A stretch of DNA of 5,564 nucleotides, from contig CANGJN010000056.1 of assembly GCA_947454215.1 (NCBI GenBank), positions 1-5,564 on the forward strand, given 5' to 3'. Shown here piece after piece: positions 1 through 5,564 of this stretch (its first letter is position 1; the number at the start of each line of letters is the position of its first letter). Under the pieces are notes generated by a model. That model searched no databases, was not told where the DNA came from, and saw nothing but the letters and a program-made list of their open reading frames with translations. This DNA is from Neisseriaceae bacterium (GTDB taxonomy: Bacteria; Pseudomonadota; Gammaproteobacteria; Burkholderiales; UBA11063). A program made the translations under genes and the position numbers.

Positions 1-395
1 AACAGAGAATAAAAAATAATGGTGTATATTTTATCCTATTTCCATTTTAAAATAGTTAATAATTAATAAATTTTTCTCATTAGTCAATAAAAGTGATATA
101 AAATATAATGTTAAATCATAATTTTATAACGGGATTTCAAATTTTATTTTTATGTTTAATTAGAAAATGGAAATGATATTAAATGCTATCATTAAATAAT
201 TGGTATTTGATAAATAAATTTAAATTAATAATCGTTTTAAATTATTATAATAATACGAGATAATTTACTATTTATATTAAAGGTATATTATAAAAAAATT
301 ATAATATTATTTAAATTTTTTTATCAAAAAAGAGATAACCTGAATAAAGTAATTATATTTAATCTTTATATTTTAAAGTTGGGAATGGTATAGGA
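1..395. other. AT-rich non-coding region upstream of nrdA
   Basis: No credible gene is visible on either strand. The stretch is almost entirely A and T and contains several TATAAT hexamers (104-109, 246-251, 300-305), any of which could be a -10 element. None has a good TTGACA-like -35 box 16-18 bases upstream, and such hexamers are expected by chance at this composition, so I do not choose one. I see no clear pair of NrdR-type boxes, the usual operators of nrd genes. A perfect 14-base AT palindrome lies at 241-254, and an 11-base inverted repeat (ATTTCCATTTT at 38-48, its complement at 164-174) flanks about 115 bases. The nrdA promoter and 5' leader should lie here. Confidence 0.7.
381..395 (+). 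promoter_or_regulatory. Weak ribosome binding site of nrdA
   Basis: A purine stretch GGGAA at 381-385 ends ten bases before the ATG at 396 and is the best Shine-Dalgarno-like candidate. A second one, AGGA at 392-395, touches the start codon and is too close to act. The ATG inside GGGAATGG (385-387) is in another frame. The 396 start gives an N-terminus that runs directly into the first ATP-cone, as expected. Confidence 0.45.
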
Positions 396-3300
396 ATGGA
401 AAATTTTGACTTTTCAAATTATTCTGTACAAACTAGAAAAGGAGACATAGTAAGTTTTAATATGTCAAAAATCTCTGTGGCTATTACAAAATCTTACATG
501 GCTACATATGGTCAAGAATCTCTAACAAGGGCTTTGGTTCGTGACGAAATAATTAGTATTACGGAAATTATTGCTTTAAAACTGAAAAACAGAAGACCTT
601 TGGGTGGAGTAATTCATATTGAAGAAATTCAAGACCAGGTTGAATTAGTTTTAATGAAAAATGGACAACATGAGGTTGCTAGAAATTATGTTTTGTATCG
701 AGAACAGAGGGCTAAGGAAAGAGGAATTAATGATTCAGTAAAATCTACTAATATAATTAAGGTTTTACTTGCCGATGGAACAGAAAAAGACTTGGATAAA
801 GATAAGTTACTAAGAATTATAAAATCTGCCTGTAGTGGTTTAAAGTATGTCGAGGCTAATTTAATATTAGATGCAGCATTGCAAAATATGTATGATGGCA
901 TAGTTGAAGATGAAATTCTTAAATCAATAATTCTTGCCTCACGACAATTAATTGAGCATGAACCAAATTATAATTTTGTAACAGCAAGGCTATTATCTTA
1001 TAGAATAAATAAAGAAGTTTTAGGTTATGAAGTTAATTTTGAAGATTTGATTAAAGAGTATAGTCAATATTTAGCAAAATATATAAAACTTGGGATAGCA
1101 AATGAGTTATTAGATCCAAGATTAGCTGAGTTTGATTTAGAGGTTATAGCTAAAGGTATAAATCCTGAAAGAGACAATAAATTTAAATATTTAGGTCTAC
1201 AAACCTTATATGATAGATACTTTATTCATATTAATGGTAGAAGGATAGAGATGCCTCAAATATTTTTCATGCGTGTAGCAATGGGATTATCTATAAATGA
1301 AAAGAATAGAGAGACAAGAGCTATAGAGTTTTATAATATTTTATCTAATTTTGATTTTATGTCTTCTACACCAACTTTATTTAACTCTGGAACTATGCAT
1401 TCTCAGTTATCTAGTTGTTATTTAACTACTGTAGGTGATGATTTAGGAGAAATTTATGATGCAATTAAAGAAAACGCTTTATTGTCTAAATTCGCAGGAG
1501 GTCTTGGAAATGATTGGAGCAATGTTAGAGGGATGGGATCAATTATTAAGGGGACAAATGGGAACTCTCAGGGAGTAATACCTTTTCTTAAAGTAGTTAA
1601 TGATTCTGCAGTTGCAGTAAATCAATGCTTTTCTCCAGATACTTATTTATTTGTTGCAGATGGAATTAAAAAAATTAAAGATATTTCTTTGAAGGATCTA
1701 GTATTAACTCAAAGTGGTTCTTATGCAAGTATAAAGGAAATCCATAGTTACAATCAAAGTGATAAAATGGTTGAAGTTAATCTTCAACACTCAATAACAA
1801 ATTTGCATGTCACCTCTGGTCACCCCTTATACGCCATTAATAATATCGACTCAACCGATTCAATTGATACAATAATAAAGAGACTTGATTCAAATATTAA
1901 ACTACTCGATTGGATAGAAGCGGGTACATTAAAACATGGAGATTATCTGGCGCAAGTAGTACCAAAGGAAATAATAAAGGTAGTCACCTTTACTGATGAT
2001 GATGCTAGATTTTATGGTTTAATGTTAGCAAATTGTAATTTTTTAGAAAATAATACTAATTTTGAAATTGATTCTAATGGTGAGTCTTATGATTTCATAA
2101 ATAATTATTTAAAATTGAAAGATATAAATTTTTCTGTTAAAGAGAAACCACATGGAGTTAAAACTTTTATATGTGTAATTTCACCTCACAATACTAATTG
2201 GAGTTTTAGATTTGAAGATTTATATAATTGTCATAATCAAAAATATATATTGCCAAAATATATGCATTTACCTCTTAATCAAACAATTCAAATATTAAGA
2301 GGATTATTAGAAACAAATTTAGTTATAACTAATAAGCACACAACTTTATTTATTAATAATTCTTACCAATTAGTGGAAGGTATAAGATTTCAACTTTTAA
2401 GACTTGCAACTCCGTGTTCGGGAAGTGTGTATAGTATAAAAGATAATTTAGACTTAATTAATGCTATAAAAACCTATTCTCCAGTGAATAATTATCATGA
2501 TTTATTCCCACAGGCATTAATAGATAGCAATCAATTTACGTATATATTAAATATTCCATTAATTAATCAAATGGCTGATATATTTAAATATAAATCACAT
2601 CCACAAGATGATTCTTTTTATTGGAATGGTTATATTTTTAGTAAAATCAATTCTGTTAAGGAAATTCCACATACGAAGATTGTATTTGATCTTGTAATAG
2701 ATGGGGAAGCTAATTATATGACTGTAGGGGGAATGGCTCATAATGGAGGAAAAAGAAAAGGTGCTGTTTGTGCCTATTTAGAAACTTGGCATTTAGATAT
2801 AGAAGAGTTTTTAGAGTTAAGGAAAAACACCGGAGATGATAGACGGAGATGTCATGATATGAATTCAGCAAACTGGGTTCCAGATTTATTTATGACTCGT
2901 GTTTTTCAACAAGGACAATGGACATTATTTTCACCAAATGAAGTTCCTGATTTGCATGATAAGTATGGCAGAGAGTTTGAACAATCTTATACCAAGTATG
3001 AGGAATTGGCAAAGAATGGTAAAATAAAATTATTTAAAGTAATTCCTGCTTTACAACTTTGGAGAAAGATGCTAAGTATGTTATTTGAGACAGGGCATCC
3101 ATGGATAACTTTTAAGGATCCATGTAATATTAGATCACCTCAAAAACATGTTGGTGTTGTACATAGTTCAAATTTGTGCACAGAAATTACCCTTAATACA
3201 AATAAAGATGAAATTGCTGTATGTAATTTAGGATCTATAAATTTAGTTAATCATATGAAAGGTAATTTTTTAGATGTAGAAAAGTTAAAATCTACTATTA

Positions 3301-4295
3301 ATATAGCAGTTAGAATGTTAGACAATGTTATTGATATAAATTTTTACCCAGTTGATAAAGCTAGAAATTCTAATTTATTGCATAGACCCATTGGCCTTGG
3401 TTTAATGGGATTCCAAGATTGTTTACAGATGTTAAAGATTCCATATGCTTCTGATCAAGCAGTTGAGTTTGCTGATAAATCCATGGAAGCAATAGCGTAC
3501 TATACTTATTTAGCCTCTAGTGATTTGGCTAAAGAGAGAGGAAAATATAAAACTTATGAAGGTAGTTTATGGTCTAGGGGGATATTACCTTTAGATTCAC
3601 TATATCTATTAAAAGAAGAAAGAGATAATCAATATTTAAATATTGATTTGACTGAGACGTTGGATTGGCATTTTTTAAGAGAAAAAATTAAAAAAGATGG
3701 CATGCGGAATTCTAATTGTGTGGCAATTGCTCCTACTGCTACTATAGCAAATATAGTAGGTGTATCTGCCTCTATTGAACCTACGTATCAAAATATTTTT
3801 GTTAAATCTAATTTATCTGGTGAATTTACTGTTGTAAATGAATATTTAGTATCAGATTTAAAAAAATTAAATATTTGGGATTCAGTAATGCTCTCCGATA
3901 TTAAATATTTTGATGGTAGTTTAATAAAGATCGATAGAATTCCTGAAGAGGTTAAGGTAATTTATAGTACAGCATTTGAGATTGACCCAAGTTGGGTGAT
4001 TAAAGCTGGTAGTAGGCGCCAAAAATGGATAGATCAATCTCAGTCATTAAATTTATATTTATTAAACCCTTCGGGAAGAAAAATTGATGAGATATATAAA
4101 TTGGCATGGGTAAGTGGTTTAAAAACAACTTATTATTTAAGAACATTAGCTGCAACCGCTGCTGAAAAGTCAACTGGTGTTGGAGGAGAATTAAATTCTG
4201 TTTCTATAAATGCAGATGATTTAAAAGGTTCTGATTATATAGATGAAACAAAATTTTGTTCTATCGAAGATCCAGAATGTGAGTCATGTCAGTGA
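396..4295 (+). CDS. nrdA: Class I ribonucleoside-diphosphate reductase, alpha subunit, interrupted by an intein
   Basis: This is the catalytic subunit of aerobic ribonucleotide reductase, which reduces ribonucleoside diphosphates to deoxynucleotides in the cytoplasm together with the radical-bearing NrdB. The precursor has 1299 residues; without the intein (411-783) it has 926, close to other two-cone NrdA proteins. Two ATP-cone domains span about residues 9-107 and 119-210, and the reductase N-terminal domain follows at about 230-305. By alignment with E. coli NrdA from memory, C341 (SSC) and C943 are the redox pair, N926-L-C928-T-E930 carries the thiyl-radical Cys with its Asn and Glu, P1113-TAT is the phosphate-binding segment, and Y1246-Y1247 are the radical-transfer tyrosines. 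The C-terminal C1295-x-x-C1298 is the swinging dithiol. All key residues are present, so the gene looks functional provided the intein leaves. rbgA follows after 33 bases; nrdB is absent from the window. Two ATP cones suggest ATP/dATP control of activity. Confidence 0.97.
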   Translation: MENFDFSNYSVQTRKGDIVSFNMSKISVAITKSYMATYGQESLTRALVRDEIISITEIIALKLKNRRPLGGVIHIEEIQDQVELVLMKNGQHEVARNYVLYREQRAKERGINDSVKSTNIIKVLLADGTEKDLDKDKLLRIIKSACSGLKYVEANLILDAALQNMYDGIVEDEILKSIILASRQLIEHEPNYNFVTARLLSYRINKEVLGYEVNFEDLIKEYSQYLAKYIKLGIANELLDPRLAEFDLEVIAKGINPERDNKFKYLGLQTLYDRYFIHINGRRIEMPQIFFMRVAMGLSINEKNRETRAIEFYNILSNFDFMSSTPTLFNSGTMHSQLSSCYLTTVGDDLGEIYDAIKENALLSKFAGGLGNDWSNVRGMGSIIKGTNGNSQGVIPFLKVVNDSAVAVNQCFSPDTYLFVADGIKKIKDISLKDLVLTQSGSYASIKEIHSYNQSDKMVEVNLQHSITNLHVTSGHPLYAINNIDSTDSIDTIIKRLDSNIKLLDWIEAGTLKHGDYLAQVVPKEIIKVVTFTDDDARFYGLMLANCNFLENNTNFEIDSNGESYDFINNYLKLKDINFSVKEKPHGVKTFICVISPHNTNWSFRFEDLYNCHNQKYILPKYMHLPLNQTIQILRGLLETNLVITNKHTTLFINNSYQLVEGIRFQLLRLATPCSGSVYSIKDNLDLINAIKTYSPVNNYHDLFPQALIDSNQFTYILNIPLINQMADIFKYKSHPQDDSFYWNGYIFSKINSVKEIPHTKIVFDLVIDGEANYMTVGGMAHNGGKRKGAVCAYLETWHLDIEEFLELRKNTGDDRRRCHDMNSANWVPDLFMTRVFQQGQWTLFSPNEVPDLHDKYGREFEQSYTKYEELAKNGKIKLFKVIPALQLWRKMLSMLFETGHPWITFKDPCNIRSPQKHVGVVHSSNLCTEITLNTNKDEIAVCNLGSINLVNHMKGNFLDVEKLKSTINIAVRMLDNVIDINFYPVDKARNSNLLHRPIGLGLMGFQDCLQMLKIPYASDQAVEFADKSMEAIAYYTYLASSDLAKERGKYKTYEGSLWSRGILPLDSLYLLKEERDNQYLNIDLTETLDWHFLREKIKKDGMRNSNCVAIAPTATIANIVGVSASIEPTYQNIFVKSNLSGEFTVVNEYLVSDLKKLNIWDSVMLSDIKYFDGSLIKIDRIPEEVKVIYSTAFEIDPSWVIKAGSRRQKWIDQSQSLNLYLLNPSGRKIDEIYKLAWVSGLKTTYYLRTLAATAAEKSTGVGGELNSVSINADDLKGSDYIDETKFCSIEDPECESCQ
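1626..2744 (+). mobile_element. Intein in NrdA loop 2 with a non-nucleophilic +1 residue (Gly)
   Basis: This is a protein-splicing element of 373 residues (411-783 of the precursor), translated in frame. Block A begins at C411 with CFSPDTYLF. Block B holds HVTSGHP with T473 and H476 forming TxxH. Block F starts near V763-FDL, and block G ends GGMAHN with H782 and N783. Excising exactly C411-N783 restores VNQ-GGKRKGA, a conserved reductase sequence, which fixes both borders. The splicing (HINT) halves lie at about 411-527 and 741-783, with a degenerate LAGLIDADG domain between them. The flanking residue is G784, whereas standard class 1 inteins need Cys, Ser or Thr there. This resembles A-type bacterial intein-like domains, which also lack that nucleophile and are known to autocleave and to splice to some extent. 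Whether this element splices efficiently cannot be read from the sequence; the intact host gene implies that it does or that the pieces still work. Confidence 0.95.
1977..2615 (+). other. Degenerate LAGLIDADG homing endonuclease domain within the intein
   Basis: This insert of about 213 residues (528-740) sits between the two halves of the splicing domain and has the layout of a two-motif LAGLIDADG endonuclease, which normally cuts an intein-free allele to drive homing. The first motif reads RFYGLMLANCNF (538-549), where a typical form ends LGDG: the catalytic acid is N546. The second reads ILRGLLETNLVI (633-644), where a typical form has ETDG: the acid is N641. Both metal-binding acids are therefore Asn. 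The reading frame is nevertheless open throughout, probably because a stop or frameshift would destroy the essential host protein. The domain limits are approximate. I infer loss of cutting activity; a structural or DNA-binding role could remain. Confidence 0.8.
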
Positions 4296-4313
4296 TACTT
4301 ACTAAAAATATTT

Positions 4314-4328
4314 GAGAAAAGATCCTTC
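4314..4328 (+). promoter_or_regulatory. Weak ribosome binding site of rbgA
   Basis: The purine-rich GAGAAAAG at 4314-4321 lies in the 33-base gap between nrdA and rbgA, ending seven bases before the ATG at 4329. It is only a partial Shine-Dalgarno match. It supports the 4329 start, which also gives the conserved N-terminus of the family (WFPGHM at residues 5-10). Confidence 0.4.
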
Positions 4329-5210
4329 ATGAAAATTCAATGGTTTCCAGGTCATATGCATAAAACTAAATTAGCCTTGGCTAAATTAGTTAAAGATGTT
4401 GATATTGTTATAGAGTTGTTAGATGCTAGGGCTCCATTATCTAGTTGTAATCCATTAATTCAAAATCTTATTAAATATAAAAAGAAAATAAAAATACTTA
4501 ACAAAGAAGATTTAGCCGACGATAAAATAACCAATGAATGGATAAAATACTTTGAAACCATAGATAAAACTATTGCAATTAAAGGAAATATGCATAATGT
4601 GAAGCAGGCAAAAAAGATAATTGGTTTATGTAAAAAAATTAGTCCAGCCAGAAATAGTTATGAGAAACCACTTAGAGTACTGGTAACCGGCATTCCTAAT
4701 GTAGGTAAGTCTACTTTGATCAATCAATTGATTGGTAAAAAAATAGCTAAAACTGGCGATATTCCAGCTTTAACTAAAAACAGCCAATGCATAGTTTTAG
4801 ATAGTGATTTTATAGTCTATGATACTCCAGGTATTACTTGGGAAAATATAGATGTTAAACAAATTGGATTTAATTTGGCCATATGTAATAGTATTGGTAA
4901 AAATGCAATTGATGAGGAAATTTTAGCCTTATATTTGATTGATTTTTTTAAAAATAATTACTGCGAACAATTTTATTTGAGATTCAAATTAAATAATATT
5001 ACTGAAATTGACTCGCTCGAAGTCCTATTAAATATCGGTAAAAAAAGAGGGTGTTTATTAAACGGCGGACTAATTGATATTCAAAAAGTTAGTGAGTTAT
5101 TAATACAAGATTTTAGAAATGGTAGTATTGGTAGGATAACTTTAGAAACTCCGCAGATTTGGGAGCAATGGAGGAATGAGTTTTTACTCGAAGATCCAAT
5201 TTTTGCATGA
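4329..5210 (+). CDS. rbgA: Ribosome biogenesis GTPase RbgA/YlqF
   Basis: This is a circularly permuted GTPase that acts in late assembly of the 50S ribosomal subunit in the cytoplasm. The 293 residues match the usual family length (about 280-320). The permuted motif order is visible: WFPGHM at 5-10, LLDARAPLSSCNP at 30-42, G4 NKED at 58-61, then the P-loop G1 GIPNVGKS at 121-128, the G2 region PALTK at 146-150, and G3 DTPG at 165-168. The C-terminal domain (about 200-293) carries FRNGSIGRITLE near its end, the typical conserved segment of the RNA-binding helical domain. In RbgA proteins the hydrophobic residue usually found as the catalytic His of Ras-like GTPases is compensated elsewhere; nothing here looks abnormal. 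The gene follows nrdA after 33 bases on the same strand, so co-transcription is likely, though no functional link beyond growth is known to me. MTG1 is the mitochondrial homologue; YqeH and RsgA are less likely because the N-terminal PGHM signature and the length fit RbgA. Confidence 0.95.
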   Translation: MKIQWFPGHMHKTKLALAKLVKDVDIVIELLDARAPLSSCNPLIQNLIKYKKKIKILNKEDLADDKITNEWIKYFETIDKTIAIKGNMHNVKQAKKIIGLCKKISPARNSYEKPLRVLVTGIPNVGKSTLINQLIGKKIAKTGDIPALTKNSQCIVLDSDFIVYDTPGITWENIDVKQIGFNLAICNSIGKNAIDEEILALYLIDFFKNNYCEQFYLRFKLNNITEIDSLEVLLNIGKKRGCLLNGGLIDIQKVSELLIQDFRNGSIGRITLETPQIWEQWRNEFLLEDPIFA

Positions 5211-5240
5211 TAATAATAAATAAAATTAAAGAATTAATAT

Positions 5241-5272
5241 TAGAACTAATACCATTTCTATAATTAGTTTTA
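5241..5272 (+). terminator. Weak hairpin after rbgA, possible terminator
   Basis: The arms 5241-5250 and 5263-5272 can form a 10-pair stem (one G-U pair, one G-C pair) with a 12-base loop, starting 30 bases after the rbgA stop. There is no U-run directly after it; a T-rich stretch begins only around 5286. At this base composition an AU-only hairpin of this size can arise by chance, so it is a weak terminator candidate, or an RNA-stabilising 3' hairpin. Confidence 0.22.
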
Positions 5273-5429
5273 CCAAGTATAAACTTATTTTTTATTAGAG
5301 AAACTTTGAAAATGAACTTATATTTTAAATAAATGATGAAAAAAATAACTTTATAATGAGGCAATTAAAATAATGAAATGGTATAAGTTTGTCTTTAAAT
5401 AACTAACTAAATTTTATCAAATAGAGTAT

Positions 5430-5482
5430 AAGATTTTATTTAAATTTTTTATGGAAAATTTAAATTATAAAATTCTTTTTTT
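5430..5482 (+). terminator. Candidate Rho-independent terminator with long AU-rich stem
   Basis: Bases 5430-5448 pair with 5455-5477 to give about 19 pairs: an uninterrupted 11-pair inner stem closed by a six-base loop (5449-5454), a three-base bulge at 5466-5468, four more pairs, then an outer AAGA/TCTT part with a one-base bulge. A run of T follows to 5482. The stem plus U-tract layout is that of an intrinsic terminator reading on the plus strand, although only one G-C pair is present. It lies 220 bases beyond rbgA, so it would leave a long 3' untranslated region, or it may end a separate small transcript. Confidence 0.4.
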
Positions 5483-5564
5483 GTAGTATATTTTATTAGT
5501 CAATCTTACGTAATTAATTCTTGTGATGATTTACAATTTAATGCTTTTTATTTTAATAACGTAG

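Larger units (their letters stand above)
5211..5564. other. AT-rich non-coding region downstream of rbgA
   Basis: I see no gene in this stretch of about 350 bases and no tRNA-like or rRNA-like sequence. It holds two possible hairpins (5241-5272 and 5430-5477, listed separately) and several short inverted matches. For example, ATACCATTTC at 5249-5258 and AAACTTAT at 5281-5288 both have complements inside 5375-5390. The last 80 bases show nothing I can identify. The next gene must start beyond the window or lie on the other strand outside it. Confidence 0.7.

Noticed and set aside
19..66. 15-codon open frame near the start of the window
   Set aside because: It is too short, has no ribosome binding site and is expected by chance.
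104..305. TATAAT hexamers at 104, 246 and 300 as nrdA promoters
   Set aside because: Each is a perfect -10 match but none has a convincing -35 element, and the background is nearly all A and T, so they do not discriminate.
321..338. Small hairpin TTATC...GATAA in the nrdA leader
   Set aside because: It has only five pairs with an eight-base loop and no U-run after it on either strand, so it is not a terminator or a recognisable riboswitch.
686..901. Minus-strand open frame of 71 codons inside nrdA
   Set aside because: It lies wholly opposite the second ATP-cone coding sequence, shows no family resemblance and is a shadow of the real gene.
1626..2744. Insertion in nrdA as a group I or II intron
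   Set aside because: The insertion is open in frame throughout and has protein intein blocks A, B, F and G with exact junctions, so it is removed, if at all, at the protein level.
396..4295. nrdA as a pseudogene because of its unusual length
   Set aside because: The extra length is fully explained by the intein, and all known catalytic, redox and radical-transfer residues remain.
5113..5364. Minus-strand open frame of 83 codons overlapping the end of rbgA
   Set aside because: It overlaps conserved RbgA C-terminal codons by about 100 bases, and the rest is low-complexity AT-rich DNA giving a Phe/Ile/Lys/Leu-rich product with no recognisable motif.

Overview
The window is a strongly AT-rich piece of bacterial DNA holding two complete plus-strand genes with non-coding DNA on either side. 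The first (396..4295) encodes the large (alpha) subunit of an aerobic class I ribonucleotide reductase, NrdA. The second (4329..5210) encodes a circularly permuted GTPase of the RbgA/YlqF family, a large ribosomal subunit assembly factor. Only 33 bases separate them, so they are probably co-transcribed. NrdB, the radical-generating partner of NrdA, is not in the window.

The main point of interest is a 373-residue in-frame intein in NrdA (1626..2744, residues 411..783). Removing it gives a 926-residue protein with two N-terminal ATP-cone domains and a seamless conserved junction reading VNQ|GGKRKGA. The junction lies in the specificity loop (loop 2) of the enzyme. The splicing domain keeps Cys1, the TxxH of block B and the terminal His-Asn. 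However, the residue after the intein is Gly, not the Cys, Ser or Thr that standard splicing needs. The homing endonuclease inside the intein looks dead: the acidic residue of both LAGLIDADG motifs is Asn. The intein therefore seems unable to spread, and its splicing route is not the textbook one. It may splice by an alternative mechanism, splice poorly, or cleave and leave a two-piece reductase.

Layout: 1..395 is non-coding and very AT-rich, and should carry the nrdA promoter, although no promoter can be picked with confidence. 396..4295 is nrdA with its intein, and 4329..5210 is rbgA. 5211..5564 is non-coding, with a weak hairpin just after rbgA and a better terminator candidate (long AU stem plus U-run) near 5430..5482.

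Organism: a long NrdA with two ATP cones and a C-terminal EDPxCExCQ, together with an RbgA/YlqF GTPase, is a combination I associate with Gammaproteobacteria such as Legionella and Coxiella relatives. The very low GC suggests a host-associated or genome-reduced member. This is inference from family knowledge, and a phylogeny of either protein would settle it.
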